From Desulfotomaculum sp. (GTDB lineage Bacteria; Bacillota; Desulfotomaculia; Desulfotomaculales; Nap2-2B): a stretch of DNA of 6,185 nucleotides. Each line of letters begins with the position of its first letter. Within the stretch, counting starts at the first letter, position 1. Below are positions 1 to 4,851 of the stretch, piece after piece. Made by a program: the position numbers and the translations under genes. The notes beneath the pieces are model-generated. The model worked only from the letters and a program-made list of their open reading frames with translations. It had not been told where the DNA came from and searched no databases. The stretch covers positions 1-6,185 of the forward strand of contig DMIY01000214.1 in assembly GCA_003457075.1 (NCBI GenBank). Direction: 5' to 3'.

Positions 1-24
1 CCCTACAATCTGCATGATTTCCAC
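1..24 (-). CDS. spoIIIAD: Stage III sporulation protein AD, first 8 codons only
   Basis: Only the first eight codons are inside the window; the gene runs off the left edge. A GTG at 24-22 opens a frame reading VEIMQIVG. The known SpoIIIAD N-terminus has a similar M-x-I-x-QIVG pattern leading into its first membrane helix. A GGGGGAG ribosome binding site lies at 40-34, nine bases upstream of the GTG, and the start is 22 bases after the spoIIIAC stop, as expected for the fourth gene of the spoIIIA operon. An in-frame ATG at 15-13 is a second possible start, but its spacing to the binding site is too long. SpoIIIAD is a small polytopic membrane protein of the SpoIIIA complex in the outer forespore membrane. 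The identification rests mainly on gene order plus this short match. Confidence 0.8.
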
Positions 25-46
25 AGTTTTTTTCTCCCCCAGCAAG

Positions 47-250
47 TTAAAAAAGCTTAAATACCGATCTGACCTGGTCAAAAAAAATTCCCAAAAGCTG
101 AACCACCCAGATCAATACAATGCCCAAACCTCCCAAAGTAGCAACAAAGGCATAATCTTCCTTGCCGGAATTTTTGAGAACATAATGAGCCGCCCCCACC
201 AGAATGCCGACCCCCACAATTTTAAAAATGATGTTAATATCATAACCCAT
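47..250 (-). CDS. spoIIIAC: Stage III sporulation protein AC
   Basis: Predicted 67-residue membrane protein, the normal SpoIIIAC length. It has two hydrophobic segments, about residues 7-24 (IIFKIVGVGILVGAAHYV) and 34-56 (FVATLGGLGIVLIWVVQLLG), joined by a short charged loop with NSGKED. This two-helix layout with a GVGI motif is characteristic of the family. SpoIIIAC is a small membrane component of the SpoIIIA-SpoIIQ channel, which links mother cell and engulfed forespore and supports sigma-G activity. The ATG start is well supported by an AAGGAGG ribosome binding site at 266-260, nine bases upstream. It lies 30 bases after spoIIIAB and 22 bases before spoIIIAD, so it should be cotranscribed with both. 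Confidence 0.95.
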   Translation of the reverse strand: MGYDINIIFKIVGVGILVGAAHYVLKNSGKEDYAFVATLGGLGIVLIWVVQLLGIFFDQVRSVFKLF

Positions 251-280
251 CTTGCCTGTCCTCCTTATCCCTGTTTTTAT

Positions 281-799
281 TCAGTAAAACAAAAGCACTA
301 TCACCAGACCGCCTAAAAAGCCAAGATAATTCCATAACTTTACATGTCGTAAGGCATTGCTTTCTGCCCTGTTTATTTCCATTCCGATTTGTTCCATGGC
401 CAGCCGCAGGTGCTTACTCTGATCGCGACTGTCCGAAATACCCAGGGCGCTTCCCAGACTGCGCAGGATGGAAAAGTCACATGTTAACAAAGCTGATTGC
501 GGGTAAAATTTTCGCAGCGCATTTTCCCACGCCTCGCCGGCCGTGCAGCCTGACATGGACAGCAACTCGGCGCGGGTTTGTTCAAATAAGGGCGCGACAC
601 GATTGTCTGCTCTGGCGGCTACCAATCCCAGAGCTTCAGCCAGCGGTGTGGCCGTATAAGTAATTTCAGTTTCCAGCATCTGCAAAGCCGACTGCAGGTA
701 GCGTAATTCCACCGGCCGAAGCGAGTAACTTCTGGCAATTACCATGCCGGTCAGCCCGCCGGCAATGGTCACAACAATAGAACCCAGTAATTTAAGCAT
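281..799 (-). CDS. spoIIIAB: Stage III sporulation protein AB
   Basis: Predicted 172-residue membrane protein of the SpoIIIA complex. It is related to the GspF/type II secretion membrane platform family and is thought to work with the ATPase SpoIIIAA in the mother-cell membrane. A hydrophobic segment covers about residues 3-22 and a second one ends the protein (about 152-171). Between them lies the helical cytoplasmic domain with family hallmarks: LQSALQMLETEITY near residues 35-48 and an LGISDSRDQSKHL stretch near 117-129. The ATG at 799-797 is chosen because a GAGGTG ribosome binding site sits just upstream and the hydrophobic N-terminus starts at once. An in-frame start at 853 would overlap spoIIIAA and add 18 unrelated residues. 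The gene starts 25 bases after the spoIIIAA stop. Confidence 0.95.
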   Translation of the reverse strand: MLKLLGSIVVTIAGGLTGMVIARSYSLRPVELRYLQSALQMLETEITYTATPLAEALGLVAARADNRVAPLFEQTRAELLSMSGCTAGEAWENALRKFYPQSALLTCDFSILRSLGSALGISDSRDQSKHLRLAMEQIGMEINRAESNALRHVKLWNYLGFLGGLVIVLLFY

Positions 800-824
800 G
801 AACACACCTCTTTTTATGCACAGG

Positions 825-1886
825 CTACAAGGGGCGCATTGTTTTGCCGTCAATAATTTTTTCTATTGTTCCGATGCCCCGTGAGCGTCCCAACAAAACA
901 AAACGTTCAATCAACCTCATGTTCAAAAGATTGTTCAAGGCCGGCCTGTTGGCCAGTTCGGTAAGAGAAGCCGCATGTACGGTGGTTAGCACCTTGACGC
1001 CGGCATTAAATACTCCTTCCAGAGCAGCAAAATCCTCGGGGCCACCAATTTCATCAGTAGCAATAACCTGGGGAGACATGGAACGCAACAGCATGAACAT
1101 ACCCTCGGCCTTAGGACATCCGTCCAGGACATCAGTACGGACGCCGACATCACGCTGAGGTATCCCCCGGTAACAGCCGGCCAGTTCCGATCGTTCATCC
1201 ACCACTCCGATCACCTGCCCGGGAAAATTCAGTTCCGGGATACCGTTGCTCAACTGGTGAATAATATCCCGCAGCAGGGTGGTTTTGCCACAACGGGGCG
1301 GAGAAAAGATTAAGGTATGATGAATACTGCCGGATTTATGGTCAATCAGGTAAGACAACAGGGGGGTTGCTATGCCGTTTACTTCCCGTGAAATCCGGAT
1401 ATTCAATCCGGATATGTACTTCAGCATTTTAACCCGGCCGCCTTCGACAACTGTTTTTCCTGTTAAACCCACCCGGTGTCCCCCGGGCAAAGTAATAAAA
1501 CCGTTCTTTAATTCTTCTTCGAGGGCATAAAGAGAACAGCCGCTGATCAATTGAGTAACCCGCTGAATGTCGTCTGCTGTAACCAGATAGGCTTCCCCGG
1601 GATTTTTCACGGGCACGCCGTTTTGACTGACAAAGCTATCTTCATCGGGGAGCCCGACTATCAGGGACCTGTTTTGCCGGAGACGAATTTCTTCTAATTT
1701 TTCCAGCAGGTTGGAAGGCAGGTTGGAAATCAACCTGCGCAGGTGAACAGGCAGCACCGGCATTACTTCCTGCCAGGGGGCAGGTTTGGACAACCTGCGG
1801 CCGTCAGCCGTATTGTTTTCCTCTGTGGTAATCAGAGCTTGCTGGGCGGTGAGGTGAAGTTTTGGAAGATGGGTTACCCTGCTCAC
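825..1886 (-). CDS. spoIIIAA: Stage III sporulation protein AA (secretion-type ATPase)
   Basis: Predicted 353-residue cytoplasmic ATPase of the GspE/PilT-like P-loop group, thought to energise the SpoIIIA channel. Walker A is SPPRCGKTTLLRD at residues 195-207. Walker B-like VIATDEIGG is at 274-282, followed by TTVHA at 301-305. A conserved N-terminal block EEIRLR is at 65-70, and LPGGHRVGLTGK at 133-144. The GTG start at 1886-1884 is preferred because GGGAGG at 1900-1895 lies eight bases upstream. An ATG at 1910 has no good binding site. An internal ATG at residue 42 (1763) has only a weak, close AGGAAG but would give a length nearer the usual family size (about 307-330). The preferred start therefore adds about 41 residues with no recognised domain. 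It is the first gene of the operon; spoIIIAB follows after 25 bases. Confidence 0.93.
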   Translation of the reverse strand: MSRVTHLPKLHLTAQQALITTEENNTADGRRLSKPAPWQEVMPVLPVHLRRLISNLPSNLLEKLEEIRLRQNRSLIVGLPDEDSFVSQNGVPVKNPGEAYLVTADDIQRVTQLISGCSLYALEEELKNGFITLPGGHRVGLTGKTVVEGGRVKMLKYISGLNIRISREVNGIATPLLSYLIDHKSGSIHHTLIFSPPRCGKTTLLRDIIHQLSNGIPELNFPGQVIGVVDERSELAGCYRGIPQRDVGVRTDVLDGCPKAEGMFMLLRSMSPQVIATDEIGGPEDFAALEGVFNAGVKVLTTVHAASLTELANRPALNNLLNMRLIERFVLLGRSRGIGTIEKIIDGKTMRPL

Positions 1887-1902
1887 TGTTTGTCCCTCCC
1901 TA

Positions 1903-1938
1903 TACCCCATAAATATGGCAACGGAAGGGATTTTATAC
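1903..1938 (-). promoter_or_regulatory. Candidate sigma-E promoter for the spoIIIA operon
   Basis: On the minus strand GTATAAA (1938-1932) and CATATTTA (1917-1910) are 14 bases apart. This partly matches the sigma-E pattern (ATA-containing -35, 14-15 bases, CATACAAT-like -10). The spoIIIA operon is sigma-E controlled in B. subtilis. A transcript would begin near 1903, just before the binding site for the GTG start and after the ATG at 1910, which agrees with the chosen start. The match is only partial. A second possible -10, TATAAAAT (1937-1930), lacks a well-spaced -35. Confidence 0.3.
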
Positions 1939-1980
1939 CAGAACGTTTATCCCGGCACGTCTTTAATTTTTATTTTCAGT

Positions 1981-2148
1981 TTATAATGGACACAGGAATT
2001 CAAAACGGCGTGGACCAGGCCCGACCGGCTCTTCCTGAAGAATGTAAGTAACCCTGGCCCCCAGCGGGATCCGTCGCCTAAGGCTTCCTAATATGTTCTC
2101 CCCTTCTATTTTTAGTTGTACATTTAGGGGACCACCCTGCTGCAAGGC
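1981..2148 (-). pseudogene. Orphan 55-codon protein-like frame, probable C-terminal gene remnant
   Basis: The minus strand holds an open frame of 55 codons ending at TAA 1983-1981 and bounded upstream by TGA at 2151-2149. It has no ATG or GTG start and no ribosome binding site; the only candidate is a TTG at 2145 with nothing upstream. The translation looks like folded protein rather than random sequence. Alternating hydrophobic stretches such as NVQLKIEGENILGSL (residues 9-23) and GARVTYILQEEPVG (30-43) read as beta strands, and the end is RRFEFLCPL. I do not recognise the family. It points the same way as spoIIIAA and ends about 95 bases before it. The likeliest reading is the tail of a gene whose 5' part was removed, with the break near the repeat-like sequence at 2151-2180. 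A chance frame is possible. Confidence 0.45.
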
Positions 2149-2150
2149 TC

Positions 2151-2180
2151 AACAAATGTCAAATTACAAGACCTGACCCC
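2151..2180. mobile_element. Possible dispersed-repeat or transposase-end scar
   Basis: The plus strand reads CAAGACCTGACCCC at 2167-2180, preceded by a TGTCAAATTA stretch. From memory, the reverse form (GGGGTCAGGTCTTG followed by an AT-rich TTGAC) recurs next to IS200-like/REP-associated Y1 transposase genes in many bacterial genomes. No transposase gene or clear terminal inverted repeat is present here, so at most this is a short remnant. It lies exactly where the orphan frame at 1981-2148 loses its reading frame. The assignment is recall plus context, not a search result. Confidence 0.3.
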
Positions 2181-2198
2181 AAGTTCAAGTTCAAGTTT
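2181..2198 (+). repeat. Three tandem AAGTTY hexamers
   Basis: AAGTTC, AAGTTC and AAGTTT follow each other directly at 2181-2198 and end three bases before the -35 element of the promoter at 2202. The spacing could suit an activator or repressor bound just upstream of RNA polymerase, but it may equally be simple-sequence noise or part of the neighbouring repeat-like scar. Confidence 0.45.
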
Positions 2199-2201
2199 TC
2201 T

Positions 2202-2230
2202 TTCACCTCCCACGCAAAACATGATATAAT
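2202..2230 (+). promoter_or_regulatory. Sigma-A-type promoter for the 98-residue protein gene
   Basis: A perfect -10 TATAAT lies at 2225-2230 with an extended -10 TG at 2222-2223. A TTCACC -35 (four of six consensus bases) sits at 2202-2207 with an ideal 17-base spacer. Transcription would begin near 2237 and give a leader of about 50 bases before the ATG at 2287. This is the clearest promoter in the window and suggests vegetative expression. Confidence 0.7.
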
Positions 2231-2286
2231 GACTTCGTTTGTACACCGTGGCAAATTACAGAGCGGTTAAACAGGAGGTATCGACA

Positions 2287-2583
2287 ATGGAAAACTCGCG
2301 ACCCCAAAAAACAATTGTGGTCAGCATCCAGGGTTGGGAACTGGAGATACTGGAGGGCCCCCGGAAAGTAAACGCAGACTTAGGAGAGATGATCGAGTTC
2401 CGGGGTATATGGCTTACCGAACCAGAACGTGGCGTAGTTACTGTACTCTGCTATCCGGAAAAGATATTCTACCTGGAAATTACCGAGGAAGAAGCACCTG
2501 TGCACAGGCCGGGACGCAGAAATAAAGTTACGCCGTTAAGACGCATTGATACTAGACTTCCGGATAACGATGAACAAAAATAA
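2287..2583 (+). CDS. Hypothetical protein, 98 residues
   Basis: I do not recognise this protein. It is the only convincing plus-strand gene. An AGGAGGT ribosome binding site at 2273-2279 lies seven bases before the ATG, and a good promoter is about 50 bases upstream. The frame continues open upstream to about 2239, but only weak starts occur there and none has a binding site. Residues 8-65 look like a compact beta-rich domain: KTIVVSIQGWELEILEG, then IEFRGIWL, VVTVLCY and KIFYLEI. The last third is hydrophilic and charged (RRNKVTPLRR, DNDEQK) and probably disordered or nucleic-acid-facing. There is no signal peptide, membrane segment or cysteine cluster, so it is probably cytoplasmic. It is convergent with trmD and shares the terminator at 2597-2627. 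No function can be assigned from context. Confidence 0.8.
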   Translation: MENSRPQKTIVVSIQGWELEILEGPRKVNADLGEMIEFRGIWLTEPERGVVTVLCYPEKIFYLEITEEEAPVHRPGRRNKVTPLRRIDTRLPDNDEQK

Positions 2584-2596
2584 AAGGAACGAATTA

Positions 2597-2627
2597 AAAG
2601 CCTGTCCTTTAAAAGGGAACAGGCTTT
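2597..2627. terminator. Bidirectional terminator between the 98-residue protein gene and trmD
   Basis: AAAGCCTGT (2597-2605) and ACAGGCTTT (2619-2627) form a perfect 9-bp stem, extended inward by C-G pairs beside a bulged A. On the minus strand the hairpin is followed by TTTTAATTC and further T-rich sequence, a reasonable terminator for the trmD operon, whose stop is at 2658. On the plus strand it begins 14 bases after the stop of the convergent gene and is followed by TTTCATTATA, a weaker tract. It probably ends both transcripts. Confidence 0.8.
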
Positions 2628-2657
2628 CATTATATGGAAATCTTTTAGTAAAAATTT

Positions 2658-3413
2658 TTATTCGTCCAGGTCAAGACTTTGCAGACAGGCTAAAATTTCT
2701 TTCAATATTTTTTTATCTTCAGCAGTCAACGCCGCTCCGGCCAACAAATCGGCCCTTTTACCCAGGGTTCGCAACAGCGATTGATGCCTGCGCCAGTGAC
2801 GTATTTGCTCATGATGGCCGCTTAAAAGCACATCGGGCACAGCATAACCGCGATACTCCCGGGGCCGTGTATACTGAGGATATTCTAAAAGAGAATCCTT
2901 GAAAGACTCTTCACTGGCAGAAGTATCTTTGCCCAGCACACCCGGAATCAACCTGGCAACAGCATCAACCAACACCATGGCCGGCAATTCCCCCCCAGTA
3001 AGAATATAATCACCGATAGATATTTCATCAGTTGTTAAATGCTCCCGCACCCGCTCGTCCACTCCTTCGTAGTGACCGCAGATCAACAGAATATGCTCCT
3101 GGCAGCTAAGCTCCCGGGCCAGGTCTTGATTGAAGAGCCGGCCACCGGGACAGAGAAGAATCACCCTGTCTGGCTCACCCCGCCTCTCCTTCAGCCAATC
3201 CACCGCCTCAAAAATCGCCCCGGCAGCCATAACCATCCCCAGCCCTCCACCAAAAGGAGCATCGTCTACAGTATGGTGCTTGTTTCGGGAAAAATCCCTG
3301 ATCTGAACCAGGTTTATTTCCACCAGGCCTTTTTCCTTTGCCCGCTTAACAATACTGGCGTCAAAAGGACCATTAAACATTTCGGGGAAAAGTGTTAGAA
3401 TATCAATCAACAT
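2658..3413 (-). CDS. trmD: tRNA (guanine-37-N1)-methyltransferase
   Basis: Predicted 251-residue SPOUT-class enzyme. It transfers a methyl group from S-adenosylmethionine to G37 of tRNAs reading CNN and some other codons, which prevents +1 frameshifting. Family hallmarks are all present: [13 protein letters not shown] at the N-terminus, [13 protein letters not shown] at 50-62, and the knot segments [12 protein letters not shown] at 111-122 and [17 protein letters not shown] at 131-147. [13 protein letters not shown] at 172-184 includes the Asp (D173) matching the proposed general base, and VLLSGHH at 195-201 leads into the C-terminal tRNA-binding domain. Length is normal. The ATG at 3413 is chosen over an in-frame start at 3452 because AGGTGG lies nine bases upstream and overlaps the rimM stop region. 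It follows rimM by 13 bases, suggesting coupled translation. rplS does not follow it here. Confidence 0.97.
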   Translation of the reverse strand: MLIDILTLFPEMFNGPFDASIVKRAKEKGLVEINLVQIRDFSRNKHHTVDDAPFGGGLGMVMAAGAIFEAVDWLKERRGEPDRVILLCPGGRLFNQDLARELSCQEHILLICGHYEGVDERVREHLTTDEISIGDYILTGGELPAMVLVDAVARLIPGVLGKDTSASEESFKDSLLEYPQYTRPREYRGYAVPDVLLSGHHEQIRHWRRHQSLLRTLGKRADLLAGAALTAEDKKILKEILACLQSLDLDE

Positions 3414-3426
3414 TTGCGTGGCCCAC

Positions 3427-3939
3427 CTATCGTAATCCTTCCGGCAATTCAACCACCATCCGGCGGGCGTCCAGGTCGATCTTTTTTACCACCTGCTTTA
3501 ACGCAGGAATCAAAACGGAACGCCCCCTTTCGTCCTTTACCACAAAGACATCATTTGCGCCGGTCCGCAAGACATCTTCCAATTCACCCAGATATTCGGA
3601 AACTGTAGTATATACAGAAAGCCCGAGGAGGTCAAAGATATAGTAACTATCCCCGGGCAGTTTTATCAACTGCTCTTTTGTTACCTGCAGTAACGCTCCT
3701 TTTAAAACTTTAGCAACATTCATATCTGATATCCCTTCAAACCGCAGCAGCACAAACTGTTTATGTTGCATCGCCTCTGCCAGGCGGTACTCCATGTATT
3801 GACCATTCTGTAAAAGAATCACTTGGGCCATATCCAGGAAACGCTCCGGGAAATCAGTAAGCGGCAGCACGCGTACCCACCCCCGGACGCCGTGGGCATC
3901 TAATATTTTACCAACAGTTATCAAAGGCGTATCCTGCAT
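3427..3939 (-). CDS. rimM: Ribosome maturation factor RimM
   Basis: Predicted 170-residue 30S maturation factor that binds ribosomal protein S19 and helps assemble the head of the small subunit. The N-terminal RimM domain starts with [20 protein letters not shown] (residues 7-26). The C-terminal PRC-barrel shows [12 protein letters not shown] (99-110), TGANDVFVV (126-134) and [14 protein letters not shown] (143-156). The start at 3939 is preferred because AAGGAG at 3954-3949 is nine bases upstream. A second in-frame ATG at 3960 would add MKKELPE. It has only a poorly placed AGGGA, but it overlaps the TGA of the ylqD remnant as ATGA, so coupled initiation there may once have been used. The gene lies between the ylqD remnant and trmD, in the standard Firmicute order. 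Confidence 0.96.
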   Translation of the reverse strand: MQDTPLITVGKILDAHGVRGWVRVLPLTDFPERFLDMAQVILLQNGQYMEYRLAEAMQHKQFVLLRFEGISDMNVAKVLKGALLQVTKEQLIKLPGDSYYIFDLLGLSVYTTVSEYLGELEDVLRTGANDVFVVKDERGRSVLIPALKQVVKKIDLDARRMVVELPEGLR

Positions 3940-3956
3940 CTCCGGCAACTCCTTTT

Positions 3957-4203
3957 TCATCGTCCCTGCCTGATTTCGATCACTTTACCATCCTCTAAAA
4001 CTACCTCTACACCCATGACGATATACCAGTCATCGCCCACATTCAATTCTACAATACTCTCCACCCGGCCATGGATTACTTCTTCTCCCGGCGCCAGTTT
4101 ACCCACTTTCTTTAGTTTTTTCCACCAACTGCTGTCTTATCTCCAGCCGCCGCTGCCGTTCCTTTTCCAGGCGCTGCCGCGTGGTGGAAATATCTTTCGA
4201 GGC
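3957..4203 (-). pseudogene. ylqD: Degenerate ylqD (YlqD-family protein), 5'-truncated and frameshifted
   Basis: The gap between khpA and rimM, where ylqD normally sits, holds YlqD-like protein sequence in two frames. From 4203 one frame reads a charged coiled-coil segment (RQRLEKERQRRLEIRQQLVEK) ending at TAA 4101-4099. The frame one base over, reached by dropping one A from the six-A run at 4121-4116, continues as LKKVGKLAPGEEV and on through GRVESIVELNVGDDW to a normal C-terminus (VLEDGKVIEIR) and TGA at 3959-3957. Joining the two restores the expected YlqD pattern of helical region then small C-terminal domain. The N-terminal half, roughly 60-70 residues, is missing: an in-frame TAA sits at 4206-4204 and only about 80 bases separate it from the khpA stop. 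There is no start codon or ribosome binding site. The family's function is poorly known. I infer true decay, though the single-base shift alone could be a sequencing error. Confidence 0.8.
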
Positions 4204-4242
4204 TTAAAATATTCCATGCACGAATAATTTAAAATAGAAATT

Positions 4243-4275
4243 AAAAAGGAGCGCTGGTTTAACCAGGAGCCCCCT
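4243..4275 (-). terminator. Probable terminator hairpin after khpA
   Basis: On the minus strand AGGGGGC (4275-4269) can pair with GCTCCTT (4252-4246), partly through G-U pairs. CTGGT (4266-4262) pairs with ACCAG (4258-4254) across a 3-base loop; the two stems are separated by a 2/1 internal loop. The hairpin runs into TTTT and an AT-rich stretch. It starts 10 bases after the khpA stop and precedes the ylqD remnant. If active it would end or weaken the ffh-rpsP-khpA transcript before rimM-trmD. No substitute promoter for rimM is obvious to me, so readthrough is likely. Confidence 0.5.
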
Positions 4276-4285
4276 CTTATCCACC

Positions 4286-4513
4286 TTAAACTATCTCCAC
4301 CATCACTTTCTTGTGTTGTTTGGTGGCGGCTGCTTTTACAACTGTACGAATAGCCCTGGCGATTTTACCCTGCCTGCCAATTACTTTACCCATATCCCCG
4401 GCAGCCACTTTCAACTCAATAACATATGCCTTTTCACCCTTGAACATGTTTACTGCCACTTTATCCGGCTGATCCACAAGGGCCTTGGCCAGGACCTCAA
4501 CCAATTCTTCCAT
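4286..4513 (-). CDS. khpA: KH-domain RNA-binding protein KhpA (YlqC)
   Basis: Predicted 75-residue cytoplasmic protein that is almost entirely one KH domain. The RNA-binding loop GXXG is seen as GRQG at residues 46-49, within MGKVIGRQGKIARAIR. Around it are the strand KAYVIELKV (28-36) and the C-terminal strand KKVMVEIV. Length and position after rpsP match KhpA/YlqC of Firmicutes. The family binds RNA, in several species together with KhpB/Jag (not in this window), and affects cell elongation and division in streptococci. The ATG is supported by GAGGGGGT about ten bases upstream. The gene begins 27 bases after the rpsP stop, so cotranscription is expected. Confidence 0.95.
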   Translation of the reverse strand: MEELVEVLAKALVDQPDKVAVNMFKGEKAYVIELKVAAGDMGKVIGRQGKIARAIRTVVKAAATKQHKKVMVEIV

Positions 4514-4540
4514 TGTTTATGGTACCCCCTCGTTACCCTG

Positions 4541-4807
4541 CTATTGGCTCCCCCCGGCAGGCCTATTCAGTATACCAGCTTTATTAAACAGAGCCCGAAC
4601 AGTATCGGTCAACTGGGCGCCCGTCTTTAGCCAGTTCTGCGCCCTGTCCTGATCAATCTTGACCTCTGCCGGTTCTTTAAGCGGGTTATAATAACCTAAT
4701 TCTTCTATAAAGCGACCATCACGCGGCGACCGAGAATCCGCCACCACAATACGGTAAAAAGGTTTCTTTTTAGACCCCATTCTTTTTAACCTGATCTTTA
4801 CGGCCAC
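4541..4807 (-). CDS. rpsP: 30S ribosomal protein S16
   Basis: Predicted 88-residue ribosomal protein bS16, which binds 16S rRNA and helps small-subunit assembly. The N-terminus is the family signature, [21 protein letters not shown] at residues 4-24, followed by [17 protein letters not shown] (27-43). The C-terminal half has [17 protein letters not shown], also typical, and length is normal. The start is a GTG (4807-4805) with GGGGTGG at 4820-4814, six bases upstream. It follows ffh by 44 bases and precedes khpA by 27 bases in the usual order. Confidence 0.98.
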   Translation of the reverse strand: MAVKIRLKRMGSKKKPFYRIVVADSRSPRDGRFIEELGYYNPLKEPAEVKIDQDRAQNWLKTGAQLTDTVRALFNKAGILNRPAGGSQ

Positions 4808-4851
4808 TAGTTTCCACCCCCAAAAAATATGTTTGCAACTGTCTGCAACAC

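Noticed and set aside
195..202. Altered Walker A in SpoIIIAA (S at the first glycine position; positions here are SpoIIIAA residues)
   Set aside because: SPPxxGKT variants are, as far as I recall, common in clostridial SpoIIIAA, and the catalytic GKT is intact, so this is not a sign of inactivation.
844..1158. Plus-strand open frame opposite spoIIIAA
   Set aside because: It is antisense to a gene with clear Walker motifs, has low-complexity composition and no ribosome binding site. The same applies to the plus-strand frames opposite trmD, rimM, rpsP and ffh.
2075..2083. GCCTAAGGC short palindrome as an operator
   Set aside because: A 4-bp arm palindrome is expected by chance and it is far from any promoter.
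2099..2131. TCCCCT/AGGGGA inverted repeat as a REP hairpin or terminator
   Set aside because: Only six base pairs with a 21-base AT-rich loop and no T tract; it also lies within the orphan frame. Too weak to call.
3957..4106. Independent 49-codon gene starting at GTG 4106
   Set aside because: It has no ribosome binding site, and the sequence is the C-terminal domain of YlqD in continuity with the upstream coiled coil, so it is treated as part of the pseudogene.
4116..4122. Programmed -1 frameshift in ylqD at an A-rich slippery site
   Set aside because: A -1 shift here reads AAC then TAA and stops at once. Only a +1 shift or loss of one A restores the protein, so the classical -1 mechanism does not fit.
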